Part shown: positions 56,065 to 64,000 of the stretch, one piece after another | Position numbering within the stretch: position 1 is the first letter of the stretch | Layout: each line of letters starts with the position of its first letter | Source: Clostridia bacterium | Lineage (GTDB): Bacteria; Bacillota; Clostridia; Acetivibrionales; DSM-2933 | Assembly: GCA_026418275.1 (NCBI GenBank) | Contig: JAOABQ010000099.1 | Location: 62,001-126,000 of the forward strand | DNA length: 64,000 nucleotides | Reading direction: 5' to 3' | The notes under the pieces: generated by a model | Seen by the model: only the letters and a program-made list of their open reading frames with translations | Database searches by the model: none | What the model was told of the DNA's origin: nothing | Program-made: the position numbers and the translations under genes

Positions 56065-57326
56065 GTTATGTTATTATAGGCAACTCGACTGCCGCTATTG
56101 GTGCCGTTGAGGGAATTAGAAAATATGATCAAACTACAAAAATAACCATTGTTTCGGATGAGGCTTACACCACCTACTCCAGGCCCCTTATTTCGTATTA
56201 TCTGGGTGGAAAGGTTTCTGAAGAGAATATAAGGTATAGGGACGAAAGCTTTTACGAATTCAATAAAGTTGATAAATTATTAGGTATCAAAGTAATGTCG
56301 GTTGATTTTCCTAATAAAGTCGTAAAACTTGAAAACGGCAACGATCTTCCCTATTCAAAACTTTTAATTGCAACAGGAAGTAAACCTTTTATTCCAACAA
56401 TCGACGGGCTTGATAAAGAAAACATTTTTAACTTTATTAAATTTGACGATGTCAAATCCATTGAGAAAGTAGCTAAAAAAGGTTCAAAAGCAGTAGTAGT
56501 GGGTGCCAGTTTTAGCGGACTCAAGGCAGTTGAGTCCCTTGTTTACCGTGGAGTAGATATTACAGTTATTGATATTATGGACCGCATTATGCCGAGAGTC
56601 CTTGACCGTAAAGCTTCCGGTATTGTTGAAAAAGTGCTTAAAAATCACGGGGTAACTGTATTACTCAATAATGCTGTTGAAAAGATATCAGGCAGCAATA
56701 AAGTGGATGGGGTTATTCTTAAAGACGGTACAAAAATAGATTGCGATTTTATCATCATGGCCATCGGCGTACGCTGCAATACCGATATTGTTAAAGAAAC
56801 AGCTCTGGAAATGAATAGGGGTATTGCAATTGATGATAAAATGAAAACCAATATTCCGGATGTGTTTGCTGCAGGTGATGTTGCTGAAGGCTACAATTTT
56901 ATAGAAAAGAGAAATATGGAAATCCCTATTTTACCAAATGCATATTATCAGGGTGAGACTGCCGGTTCAAATATGGCCGGTGCTGGAATCTCATATAAGG
57001 AAGGCTTTATTATGAATTCACTTCCCCTATTTGATCTTCCTATTATTAGTGCAGGTATATCCGAAGATAGGGATTATTTAGAAATAAAAACAATAGAAAA
57101 TGACCAAAATGACGTATACAAAAAATTCTACTTCGAAGATAACAAATTAGTCGGCTTTTTACTCATTAACGATGTAGACCGTGCCGGTATTTACACAGAT
57201 CTCATAAGAAGCAGCGAAAATGTTGAAGATATTAAGAATTTTATTGGTGACAATAGTTTTGGCTTTGCTCACCTACCTTTAGAAATAAGAAAAGAGAAAC
57301 TTCAAAAGGGTGGTGAACTTATATGA
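56061..57326 (+). CDS. NAD(P)H-dependent FAD oxidoreductase subunit (pyridine nucleotide-disulfide oxidoreductase family)
   Basis: 421 residues of the NADH oxidase/NirB-type group: FAD site VIIGNSTAAIGAVEGI at the N-terminus, YSRPLISYYLGG, NAD site AVVVGASFSGLKAVESLVYR (about 147-166) and the second FAD motif IPDVFAAGDVAEG (about 269-281). There is no redox Cys pair, as expected for a non-disulfide electron input module. It most likely feeds NAD(P)H electrons through the ferredoxin-type subunit to glutamate synthase. Confidence 0.9.
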   Translation: MSYVIIGNSTAAIGAVEGIRKYDQTTKITIVSDEAYTTYSRPLISYYLGGKVSEENIRYRDESFYEFNKVDKLLGIKVMSVDFPNKVVKLENGNDLPYSKLLIATGSKPFIPTIDGLDKENIFNFIKFDDVKSIEKVAKKGSKAVVVGASFSGLKAVESLVYRGVDITVIDIMDRIMPRVLDRKASGIVEKVLKNHGVTVLLNNAVEKISGSNKVDGVILKDGTKIDCDFIIMAIGVRCNTDIVKETALEMNRGIAIDDKMKTNIPDVFAAGDVAEGYNFIEKRNMEIPILPNAYYQGETAGSNMAGAGISYKEGFIMNSLPLFDLPIISAGISEDRDYLEIKTIENDQNDVYKKFYFEDNKLVGFLLINDVDRAGIYTDLIRSSENVEDIKNFIGDNSFGFAHLPLEIRKEKLQKGGELI

Positions 57327-58060
57327 CGGTGATCGATGCAAAAAATGTATACTTTCAGCAATTGAATAAACTTGTTAAAGAAACATTTGCAAAGGGTGTT
57401 AACGAGATTACTTTGAAAAATGTTATGGGGCAGCGTTATATTGCCGATGGTGTTTCTGGTAATCAAAAAATTATTATTGAGGGTACACCGGGCAACGATA
57501 TGGCAGCATATATGGACGGACTTGAGGTTGTTGTACGGGGAAATGCCCAGGATGCTATGGCTAATACCATGAATGAAGGAAGAATTATCGTTCATGGGAA
57601 TGCAGGAGATACCGTCGGTTACGCAATGCGCGGAGGTGAAATATTTATTAAAGGTAATGTTGGCTACCGGGTAGGAATTCACATGAAGGAATATAAGGAT
57701 AAAAGGCCTGCGATCATTATTGGGGGAAAAGCAGGTGATTTCTTTGGTGAATATATGGCTGGCGGTATTATGATTCTACTTGGTATCAATCTGCAAGATG
57801 AGGATGAAATCGTCGGAAATTTCTGTGCAACCGGAATGCATGGAGGAACCATTTACATCCGTGGAGATGTGGAACAATATAAGCTTGGTAAGGAAGTTAA
57901 AATAGTAGAAACAAATGATGAAGATAATGAAATCGTTGCTGCATATGTAAAAAGGTTTTGTCATTATTTTGGCTTCCATTACGATTTTATCATGAAAAAG
58001 AATTTCAAAAAGCTATACCCATTTAACACAAGGCCCTATGGAAACTTATATGCATACTAG
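57323..58060 (+). CDS. Glutamate synthase GXGXG-domain subunit (split GltB C-terminal type)
   Basis: 245 residues forming the right-handed beta-helix found at the C-terminus of large-subunit GltB: repeats such as GTPGNDMAAYMDGLEVVVRG, GNAGDTVGYAMRGGEIFIKG, GKAGDFFGEYMAGGIMILLG and CATGMHGGTIYIRGD. It has a structural role in joining the glutaminase and synthase halves. Its ATG overlaps the previous stop; last gene of the operon. Confidence 0.92.
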   Translation: MTVIDAKNVYFQQLNKLVKETFAKGVNEITLKNVMGQRYIADGVSGNQKIIIEGTPGNDMAAYMDGLEVVVRGNAQDAMANTMNEGRIIVHGNAGDTVGYAMRGGEIFIKGNVGYRVGIHMKEYKDKRPAIIIGGKAGDFFGEYMAGGIMILLGINLQDEDEIVGNFCATGMHGGTIYIRGDVEQYKLGKEVKIVETNDEDNEIVAAYVKRFCHYFGFHYDFIMKKNFKKLYPFNTRPYGNLYAY

Positions 58061-58065
58061 AAAAT

Positions 58066-58083
58066 GGCACCTTTTAAGGTGCC
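58066..58083. terminator. Palindromic terminator after the glutamate synthase operon
   Basis: GGCACCTTTTAAGGTGCC is a perfect palindrome just after the last stop and before the convergent VTT gene; the T-tail is short. Confidence 0.6.
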
Positions 58084-58778
58084 TTCTGCTTACTAAGCCT
58101 TTTGTTTTTTGTACATCGGTTATAAAGGATGGGCAAAACGATTGTAATAATAACCAAGATTATCGCTATTATAAAATTCCATGAAAAAGGATGTTTAATA
58201 TTATTTCCTAAATAGCTTAGTGAGAATGTTTCTGATGCAACACCCAGAACCGTCCCCAAAACGAAATGCTTATATTTTATATGAGTTAATCCAGCTGTAT
58301 AGCTTAATATATCATAAGGAAAAACAGCAGAAAGCCTCATAAAAAGAATAACCTTAAAGCCATGCTTTTCAATATTTACATCTAATTTTTGCATTTTATT
58401 TTTTAATAGTTTCTGCACAAACTCTTTACCTAAAGACCTGCTTAAATAAAATGCTAAGGTAGAAGATATAAAAACACCAATTAAAGAATAAATGAATCCT
58501 TGGACAGGGCCAAATACATTCCCTCCAAGTATTACCATAACCGAATAGGGAAAAATAATAAGAAATGTCCTAATAGAAAATATGGTTATAAATATAAAAA
58601 CTGCAAAACTTCCAAATGATTTAATATATTCCTGGGTACGAATACTCAAATTGTAAACAATATCTTTAATTCTTATTATTTGCTCATATAAAATTGATTT
58701 ATTGGTATAAATTAAAGCAAATGCAGTAATGAAAATCAATGCTATTGGAATAAATATAAACAATTTATTTTTTTTCAT
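58074..58778 (-). CDS. TVP38/TMEM64 (VTT domain) family membrane protein
   Basis: 234 residues, about six hydrophobic segments. The VTT/SNARE-associated core is visible: SVMVILGGNVFGPVQGFIYS (about 78-97), LAFYLSRSLGKEFVQKLL (about 109-126), LFMRLSAVFPYDILSYTAGL (about 145-164) and KHFVLGTVLG. Family members include DedA relatives and lipid scramblase-type proteins; transport role unknown. AAAAGGTATAT precedes the ATG. Confidence 0.9.
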   Translation of the reverse strand: MKKNKLFIFIPIALIFITAFALIYTNKSILYEQIIRIKDIVYNLSIRTQEYIKSFGSFAVFIFITIFSIRTFLIIFPYSVMVILGGNVFGPVQGFIYSLIGVFISSTLAFYLSRSLGKEFVQKLLKNKMQKLDVNIEKHGFKVILFMRLSAVFPYDILSYTAGLTHIKYKHFVLGTVLGVASETFSLSYLGNNIKHPFSWNFIIAIILVIITIVLPILYNRCTKNKRLSKQKAP

Positions 58779-59093
58779 ATATACCTTTTTAATTCATATA
58801 ATGTCTTTATAATTTAACTATAATTCTAGTATATGTATATGAGTATGTCTATACTTTAGTATAATTATTTCCTTTTTGAATTTATATTATAGTACTATTT
58901 AAATTAATATAGAAATTCATTGGATATCGTATTATAATAAGTTAAGTGAATATATTTATCCTATTTACATTGGCTTTATATAATACAATATTAGACTTTT
59001 AAAAATAATCTTCTAGGTAGGAAATTTTTTTGATTTTATAAAATATAGGCTTACTAAAATTAAAATACTCATTTTTAAACTTGAGGTGATTTA
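58779..59093. other. AT-rich divergent intergenic region
   Basis: 315 bases with no coding frame; presumably promoters of the VTT gene and pssA. Confidence 0.4.
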
Positions 59094-59645
59094 TTGAAAA
59101 GAATTAAATCAAATCTTCCAAACATATTAACTTTAATAAACCTATCTTTAGGTGTACTTGCAATACTATTTGCAGTTTCTAATAACAGTAGTCAAAGTCT
59201 GCTTATCAATGCATGCTTTCTTGTAATGGTAGCTGCTTTAACCGACCGTTTTGATGGTAAAGTAGCAAGAATGCTTGATGCTACCAGTGATTTCGGAAAG
59301 GAATTAGATTCCCTTTCTGACCTGGTTTCATTCGGTATAGCCCCCATTGTAATTGCATGGAAGGTAACCCTTTTTGATATGCAAATACTAGGCTATATAA
59401 TTGCAATCATATTTCCTTTAGCAGGCGCCTTCAGATTGGCCAGATATAATATAACATCTTTTAATAATGTATTTAGTGGAGTACCCATTACCGTTGCAGG
59501 AGCTTTTTTATCCATTATAAGCCTTTATAACTGCTTTGCCAAGATTGATAATAAATACACAAATTTTCACTCCTATATCACAGCCGGTGTCATTATTCTC
59601 TTGTCCTTCCTTATGGTTAGTAAAATAAAGATAAAGAAAAGATAA
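59094..59645 (+). CDS. pssA: CDP-diacylglycerol-serine O-phosphatidyltransferase
   Basis: 183-residue membrane enzyme that makes phosphatidylserine from CDP-diacylglycerol and serine. The CDP-alcohol transferase motif D-G-x2-A-R-x8-G-x3-D-x3-D is complete (DGKVARMLDATSDFGKELD, about 53-71, then SLSD). N-terminal NLPNILTLINLSLGVLAILF is typical, as is the following SFGIAPIVIAW. Start is TTG behind GAGGTGATTTA. No psd gene is adjacent. Confidence 0.92.
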   Translation: MKRIKSNLPNILTLINLSLGVLAILFAVSNNSSQSLLINACFLVMVAALTDRFDGKVARMLDATSDFGKELDSLSDLVSFGIAPIVIAWKVTLFDMQILGYIIAIIFPLAGAFRLARYNITSFNNVFSGVPITVAGAFLSIISLYNCFAKIDNKYTNFHSYITAGVIILLSFLMVSKIKIKKR

Positions 59646-59648
59646 AAA

Positions 59649-59671
59649 AACCGGCGTTATGCCGGTTTTTC
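59649..59671. terminator. Bidirectional terminator between pssA and the SASP gene
   Basis: AACCGGC pairs with GCCGGTT around GTTAT, followed by TTTTT; A-rich on the other side, so usable by both convergent genes. Confidence 0.85.
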
Positions 59672-59682
59672 TATAAGGCAAA

Positions 59683-59856
59683 CTATTTTCCGTTGAAGTT
59701 TCTCTCTGCCATTTCTATTGCTTTCTTTACTATATTACCACAGTCCCTGGATGATACTGAACCCCAACCTTCATGAGAAACCGTTTCATAGACTCCAAGT
59801 TCTCTTGCTATCTCTGCTTTTAATGCATCAGACATCACACTTCTTCGTCTACTCAC
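59683..59856 (-). CDS. Alpha/beta-type small acid-soluble spore protein
   Basis: 57-residue DNA-binding protein that coats forespore DNA and protects it from UV and heat. It has the germination-protease site and first helix as ALKAEIARELGVYETV (about 11-26) and the second conserved block as WGSVSSRDCGNIVKKAIEMA (about 31-50), close to the usual GG-x-TSR-x3-G-x-MV-K pattern. Start is GTG behind AAGGAGGAATGAACT; the ATG in that leader hits a stop after four codons. SigG control is expected; no clean promoter match was found. Confidence 0.92.
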   Translation of the reverse strand: MSRRRSVMSDALKAEIARELGVYETVSHEGWGSVSSRDCGNIVKKAIEMAERNFNGK

Positions 59857-59925
59857 AGTTCATTCCTCCTTTTTTAAAACGATTATTATTATAACCGTTT
59901 TTAAATAGATGCCTTACTTTCATTC

Positions 59926-59943
59926 TACTTGATTAATCAAGTA
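59926..59943. repeat. Perfect 18-bp palindrome upstream of the SASP gene
   Basis: TACTTGATTAATCAAGTA, 70 bases upstream of the SASP start and 180 before cwlJ. Possible operator; no known consensus recognised. Confidence 0.5.
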
Positions 59944-60124
59944 TATTTATTATCTGCAATAATCTAAATAAAATAGATGTATATTTTAAAACTAATAGTA
60001 AACATTTCTTGTTTATAATAAAATTTTCTTTTTTATTTATATATAAAACATAGTCCCCTTTTTTAGTTATGTTAATATACTATAACTATAAAATTTAAAA
60101 TACTTTTAGAGAATGGTGATAGAT

Positions 60125-60568
60125 ATGCCGTTTAGTGCTAGAGAACTTTTTGCTCGAGTTATTAAATGTGAAGCCGGCGGTGAAGGTGATGATGGAATGA
60201 AAGCAGTAGCTACCGTCATCATGAACCGGGTACACGTATCATCCGGCGAGTATCTAAGAACTGGCCAAGGTGATCTTAGAAAAGTTATTTTACAGCCTTA
60301 CCAGTTTACATGCTGTATGCCAACGGTTTATGGTGAAGTAAATCCACAGACAGTTTGGGCGTTAGATCCCGAGCTAGAACATTATCAAATTGCTGACTGG
60401 GCATTATCCGGTAATAAACTTTGGAGTGTTGGCAATTGTCTATGGTACTACAACCCATTTAAACCTTCGTGTGCTCAAGTTTTTCCGCGCAACGGCTCCG
60501 GTAGATTTGTAACAAGAATAAATGAGCATTGCTTTTATGAACCAACATCCCTTTACTACAAAACTTAA
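60125..60568 (+). CDS. cwlJ: Cell wall hydrolase CwlJ (spore cortex-lytic, SleB/CwlJ domain)
   Basis: 147-residue SleB-fold lytic enzyme that degrades spore cortex peptidoglycan during germination. Catalytic Glu in ARVIKCEAGGEGDDGMKAVA (about 9-28), then ATVIMNRV, QPYQFTC and the C-terminal FTRINEHCFY-like block. No signal peptide, as in CwlJ and unlike SleB. The ATG at 60125 follows GGTGATAG and is preferred to the one four codons upstream. The gerQ-like gene follows, as in Bacillus-type cwlJ-gerQ pairs, which supports CwlJ. Confidence 0.9.
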   Translation: MPFSARELFARVIKCEAGGEGDDGMKAVATVIMNRVHVSSGEYLRTGQGDLRKVILQPYQFTCCMPTVYGEVNPQTVWALDPELEHYQIADWALSGNKLWSVGNCLWYYNPFKPSCAQVFPRNGSGRFVTRINEHCFYEPTSLYYKT

Positions 60569-60586
60569 ATTATGGAGGTATTAGTT

Positions 60587-61084
60587 ATGAATTATTTCCC
60601 TGAATTTTATCCATGCTGTAATGATGTTTACCGTCAACCAAAGACTACCCAAACTCAAAATAACTATCCGTCCCAAATACCTTTTACCACAGGAAATATA
60701 TCCAATCTTTATCCATCTGATTTAATTAATCCTAATATGCCTACAGGACTCCCAACCGGCCCAACTGTTGCACCGCCACCTATGCCCTCTGTGCCTCTTA
60801 TTTCTCCTGCACAGTTGACCCCTACATTACCTGTAACTCAAGCTATGGAAGCAGATCTTTCAACACAGACCGTAATGAGTGCTCAATATACGCAAGGCTA
60901 CTTAAAATCAAAAATAGGCAGCCGTGTAAAAGTTGAATTTCTTATCGGAACAAATATGCTTGTAGATAGAGAAGGAACACTTGTAGAGGTAGGAACTAGT
61001 TATATTGTCATCCGTGAAGTTGACACAGATGACTTATTACTATGTGATATGTACTCTATTAAATTTGTTCGATTTTACTACTAA
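60587..61084 (+). CDS. gerQ: Spore coat protein GerQ
   Basis: 165 residues. GerQ (YwdL) is an inner-coat protein that holds CwlJ in the spore. N-terminal half is Pro/Gln/Tyr-rich; the conserved domain is at about 105-165 (YLKSKIGSRVKVEFLIGTNM, REGTLVEVGTSYIVIREVD, LLLCDMYSIKFVRFYY). The ATG at 60587 lies eight bases after GGAGG; the in-frame ATG at 60572 overlaps it. Cotranscribed with cwlJ (18-base gap) and ended by a strong terminator. Confidence 0.9.
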   Translation: MNYFPEFYPCCNDVYRQPKTTQTQNNYPSQIPFTTGNISNLYPSDLINPNMPTGLPTGPTVAPPPMPSVPLISPAQLTPTLPVTQAMEADLSTQTVMSAQYTQGYLKSKIGSRVKVEFLIGTNMLVDREGTLVEVGTSYIVIREVDTDDLLLCDMYSIKFVRFYY

Positions 61085-61151
61085 TAGTATATTTATTCAA
61101 ACATAAAAATAAAATATATAGATAGTTATATTTATATTTAAAGAACATAGT

Positions 61152-61187
61152 AAAAACCAGTGTTTATAAAAAACACTGGTTTTTTGT
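61152..61187 (+). terminator. Terminator of cwlJ-gerQ
   Basis: AAAAACCAGTGTTT pairs perfectly with AAACACTGGTTTTT around ATAAA, followed by further T. Confidence 0.9.
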
Positions 61188-61209
61188 CTAATCACTCTAA
61201 TTTTGATAC

Positions 61210-61305
61210 AATTTAGCGGTAAGTGAATTCTGCTAAAAGGTTTGATTAACGCTAAAAAGTATAGAGGTTTCCGCTAAAAAGTATCATTACTGCTAAAAGG
61301 TTTGA
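61210..61305. repeat. Cluster of four GCTAAAA direct repeats, IS21-end-like
   Basis: GCTAAAAGGTTTGA (61232), GCTAAAAAGTAT (61251), GCTAAAAAGTATC (61273) and GCTAAAAGGTTTGAAC (61292) form direct repeats at 19-22-base steps, with an inverted TTTAGCG at 61212-61218. Terminal arrays of ~20-base repeats are known for IS21-family elements; no istA or istB is nearby, so this would be a solo remnant. The link to IS21 is inference. Confidence 0.55.
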
Positions 61306-61333
61306 ACACCCTCATTTTACTTGACTTGTTGAA

Positions 61334-62980
61334 CTATTTACTTAGAGACTTCCACTTACTATATGTTTTATGACCACCAGAGATATTCAATACTTTTTTA
61401 AATCCATTATTAATTAATATATTTTGCGCCGCATTTCCTGTAACACCTTTATTGCAGTAAGTAACAGTAACTAAGTCTTTGTCCATTTCTTCAGCATTAT
61501 CCCTCAATTTTTCATGAGGTATATTCACCGCAGTCCCAACATGGCTTTTCTCATACTGTTTTGAAACTCTTGCATCCACAAGATTATATTTTTCTCCAGA
61601 TGCAATTAGATCATCAAGCTCCTTAGCTGTTATCAACGGACGTCCTTTATTAATTGCATTATCCAGTATCATTCCGGTGTACATGACAGGATCTTTAGTT
61701 GTTGAAAATGGCGGAGCATAGGCCAAATCCAAGTGAAACAAGTCATCCACCTTTGCCCCGAAGGATATTGCTGTCACAAATACATCAATTCTTTTGTCAA
61801 CTCCATCTTGGCCAACAATCTGGACACCAATTAATTTCCCAGAGTTCTTATCTGCAACTGCCTTTATAACAATCTCTTTTCCGCCCATGTATTCAGGTTT
61901 GTTTGGTTTAATATTATGACATACTTGAACATCAAAACCCTGATCTTTTGCTTCACGCTCAGACAGTCCGGTTTGGGCAACATCTAAATCAAATATCTTG
62001 AAAATGCCTGTTCCAAGTACCCCTCTAAATTCAAGAGTTCCCCCTGTAACGCAATCCCCCGCAATTCTTCCTGTTTTATTGGCAGTAGAACCAAGAGGTC
62101 TATAAACTGGATTTCCTGTAACAAGTTGATACTGCTCGATGCAATCCCCGCATGCATAAATGTCAGGGTTGCTTGTCTGCATCCTTTTATTTACCTTGAT
62201 TGCCCCTGTTTGACCTATTTCAAGCTTTACAATTTTAGCAAGCTCTACATTGGGTCTTACCCCAGTTGCTATAATCACCATATCGAAAGGTAGTTTTTTG
62301 CCGTTTGAAAGTAAAACATCATTATCGTTTATTGAAGTCACTCCGTTATTCGTCAGCACATTAACACCTTTGCTTTTAAGATGCTCCTCAACGTATACTG
62401 CCATATCCGCATCAAGTCCAGGAGTTACTTGGGGAAGCTTTTCCACCAGTGTTACATCCATTCCGACATCTACCAAATTCTCACACACTTCCAATCCTAT
62501 AAAACCTGTACCGACAATAACCGCTTTTTGTGGAGCATTTTTAGTAATAAATGCGGCTATCTTATTCATATCAATGATATTGCGCAATGTAAAAACATTA
62601 TGTCTATCAACTCCGTGAATGGGAGGAAGAACCGACTTAGCACCCGTTGCCAAAATAAGCTTGTCATAGTTATCAAAAAACACATCTCCCGACCCCAGGT
62701 TCTTTACTTCCAAAGTTTTCTTTATTGGGTCAATTGACAGAACTTCATGCCTCGTCAAGATATCTACATTGTATTTACTTTTGAAAAAAGCAGGATCACG
62801 CGGAGTCAATTCTTCTACACTTTCAATATGCCTTCCTATATAATAAGGCATACCACAGCTGGAATAAGAAATATAACTGTCCTTTTCATATATTTTTATT
62901 TCAGCATCTTCATTATTTCTTCTTGCTTTTGCAGCTGCTGACGTGCCTGCTGCAACTGCTCCAATAATTAATATCTTCAT
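61334..62980 (-). CDS. CoA-disulfide reductase-like FAD oxidoreductase with C-terminal rhodanese domain
   Basis: 548 residues. FAD site ILIIGAVAAGTSAAAKARRN, single redox Cys in SYISYSSCGMPYYIG (about 43), NAD site AVIVGTGFIGLEVCENLVDV (about 152-171), second FAD motif PDIYACGDCIEQY (about 270-282) and dimerisation domain to about 450. A rhodanese domain (about 460-548) follows with active-site-type VTYCNKGVTGN. This is the CoA-disulfide/per- or polysulfide reductase architecture (Npsr/CdrR type). GGAGGGGGATTTT precedes the ATG. Likely cotranscribed with the phosphoesterase upstream. Confidence 0.92.
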   Translation of the reverse strand: MKILIIGAVAAGTSAAAKARRNNEDAEIKIYEKDSYISYSSCGMPYYIGRHIESVEELTPRDPAFFKSKYNVDILTRHEVLSIDPIKKTLEVKNLGSGDVFFDNYDKLILATGAKSVLPPIHGVDRHNVFTLRNIIDMNKIAAFITKNAPQKAVIVGTGFIGLEVCENLVDVGMDVTLVEKLPQVTPGLDADMAVYVEEHLKSKGVNVLTNNGVTSINDNDVLLSNGKKLPFDMVIIATGVRPNVELAKIVKLEIGQTGAIKVNKRMQTSNPDIYACGDCIEQYQLVTGNPVYRPLGSTANKTGRIAGDCVTGGTLEFRGVLGTGIFKIFDLDVAQTGLSEREAKDQGFDVQVCHNIKPNKPEYMGGKEIVIKAVADKNSGKLIGVQIVGQDGVDKRIDVFVTAISFGAKVDDLFHLDLAYAPPFSTTKDPVMYTGMILDNAINKGRPLITAKELDDLIASGEKYNLVDARVSKQYEKSHVGTAVNIPHEKLRDNAEEMDKDLVTVTYCNKGVTGNAAQNILINNGFKKVLNISGGHKTYSKWKSLSK

Positions 62981-63003
62981 AAAATCCCCCTCCGTTCACT
63001 TTA

Positions 63004-63720
63004 TCAATATCCTTTTCTAAGCATGTCTGAAAGCTTTTTATCAAACATATTACTTTGTTCAATCGCTTCAGCAATTTTATCTAGGTCGTATGGAACCTCT
63101 AAAATTTCAGATGTTATTTTTCCTTTTGTAACATCTACAATTACATAAGTAGCATTTGCATTACCGTGTTTTGGCTTGCCAGCAGACCCTGCATTTATAA
63201 AATGTTTTCCTTCAACAATACGATAAAATGGAATGTGGGTATGACCGGAAATAATAATATCAGCATCAACTTCATTAGCTATATCCTTAATATTCTGAGA
63301 ATCCTCATATATGTATTCATCAATACGTCTTGGACTCCCATGAACTACTAATACTCTTAGTCCATCTATCATAATTCTTATTTCAGAAGGCATATTTCTT
63401 AAATATTCTCTATTTTTATCTGCTATAGTTGAATTTGTAAAAGCCGCGGATGCGTTTGCTTTTATTTCACTTTCACTCAGCTTATCTACTGTTTCGTTAG
63501 ATAAATATTCACTATCCCCAATGAATCTATCATGATTACCTTGCACTGAAAGGATATGGCTGCTTCTTATTAAATCAATAACTTCGTTGGGGAAAGGTAG
63601 GTAACCTACCAAATCCCCTGTGCTTATTACAAAATCAACATCCCTATTTTTTATATCTTTCAAAACACTTTCCAACGCATATATGTTGCTATGTATATCT
63701 CCCAATACTGCAAATTTCAT
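63004..63720 (-). CDS. Metallophosphoesterase family protein
   Basis: 238 residues, calcineurin-like fold, different subfamily from the one at 47 kb. Metal ligands: LGDIHSN (about 6-12), STGDLVGY (about 34-41), VQGNHDRF (about 59-66), VVHGSPRRIDEY (about 127-138), ISGHTHIPF (about 160-168) and INAGSAGKPKHG. Substrate unknown. GGTGGGAAT precedes the ATG, and the stop is 24 bases before the CoA-disulfide reductase gene. Confidence 0.9.
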   Translation of the reverse strand: MKFAVLGDIHSNIYALESVLKDIKNRDVDFVISTGDLVGYLPFPNEVIDLIRSSHILSVQGNHDRFIGDSEYLSNETVDKLSESEIKANASAAFTNSTIADKNREYLRNMPSEIRIMIDGLRVLVVHGSPRRIDEYIYEDSQNIKDIANEVDADIIISGHTHIPFYRIVEGKHFINAGSAGKPKHGNANATYVIVDVTKGKITSEILEVPYDLDKIAEAIEQSNMFDKKLSDMLRKGY

Positions 63721-63813
63721 ATTCCCACCGATATGCCACTTTCATAATATATTTTCAACTAAAAAGTACACTAGGTACACTAGGTTAATTTTCACAATAG
63801 CCAGCTACCATAG

Positions 63814-64000
63814 TTACACTTTTATTTTATCAGACAACAGTTTTATAATGTCATCTTGCTTCATTGTTCCCATTGATATAACCTCATCATTAATCGCAAC
63901 TACTGGTAATATACCCATCCCAAAGCCCCGTATAAGCTTATTTACCTGGGTGAAGTTCTTTAATTCTTCTTTTGACTTAATATCATATATACCCACATCA
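63814..64000 (-). CDS. Thioredoxin-like small protein (partial, runs off window end)
   Basis: C-terminal ~62 residues of a thioredoxin-fold protein; the frame stays open to the window edge, so the N-terminus with the expected redox Cys pair lies outside. The visible cis-Pro region GMGILPVVAINDEVISMG and the last helix (QDDIIKLLSDKI) fit thioredoxin/glutaredoxin-like proteins of about 80-110 residues. A GTG at 63996 could be read as a start but would leave no active site. Placed with a rhodanese-type reductase, it fits a thiol-redox cluster. Confidence 0.6.
   Translation of the reverse strand, partial: DVGIYDIKSKEELKNFTQVNKLIRGFGMGILPVVAINDEVISMGTMKQDDIIKLLSDKIKV

Noticed and set aside
1..64000. 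rRNA, tRNA, riboswitch and T-box elements
   Set aside because: I looked for tRNA arms, T-box consensus and common riboswitch cores in the intergenic regions and saw none I could support by eye; a covariance search would be decisive.

Overview
The window reads as chromosomal DNA from a low-GC, endospore-forming, anaerobic member of the Clostridia, most like the cellulolytic Acetivibrio (Clostridium thermocellum) relatives. The evidence is a SigI/RsgI pair whose anti-sigma factor carries a family 3 cellulose-binding module, SLH-anchored surface proteins with Thr/Pro linkers, four-subunit pyruvate:ferredoxin oxidoreductase, formate-tetrahydrofolate ligase, and many sporulation genes (spoIID, spoVG, veg, a yabG remnant, bofA, cotS, an alpha/beta SASP, cwlJ, gerQ). 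The genus is an inference. No rRNA, tRNA, CRISPR array or intact insertion sequence was seen.

Layout. 1-2.1 kb: rsgI (cut by the window edge) and sigI. 2.6-9.7 kb: a YjbR-like protein, a HtrA-type protease fused to a YceG-like region, a PilZ protein, a membrane-anchored FAD oxidoreductase and a lipoprotein. 10.0-11.9 kb: a two-gene glycosyltransferase operon. 12.1-21.4 kb: an 8-kb gene for an SLH-anchored Rhs/YD-repeat giant with an unrecognised C-terminus, followed by a duplicated-domain protein in the immunity-gene position. 21.6-31 kb: a conserved core (DUF2225, M23 peptidase, prs, glmU, spoVG, purR, murC, fabZ). 29.6-32.8 kb: flagellar rod genes with a coupled phosphodiester glycosidase gene. 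33.1-38.3 kb: spoIID, fabI, veg, truncated yabG and fhs. 38.4-41.8 kb: cotS and a small signalling locus (XRE regulator, AgrC-like membrane protein without kinase, AgrD-like pre-peptide, no agrB). 42.5-45.5 kb: porGDAB. 46-52.3 kb: bofA, yaaL-like gene, phosphodiesterase, NUDIX, VanW/G5 protein, stress protein, SLH protein. 52.9-58.1 kb: a five-gene split archaeal-type glutamate synthase operon. 58.1-64 kb: VTT membrane protein, pssA, SASP, cwlJ-gerQ, and a redox cluster (CoA-disulfide reductase with rhodanese, phosphoesterase, thioredoxin-like fragment).

How it works together. Most of the window is housekeeping: wall precursor synthesis (glmU, murC), nucleotide and one-carbon metabolism (prs, purR, fhs), fatty acid synthesis (fabZ, fabI), pyruvate oxidation and glutamate synthesis, plus sporulation and germination functions. 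The accessory material with most interest is the AgrD-like locus at 39.7-41.8 kb, the Rhs giant with its neighbour at 12.1-21.4 kb, the protease/YceG-like fusion at 4.0-5.8 kb, the CBM3-bearing RsgI, the truncated yabG, a three-copy ~97-bp inverted-repeat element upstream of fabI and fhs and near sigI, a perfect 40-bp palindrome at 52.55 kb, and an IS-end-like repeat cluster at 61.2 kb.
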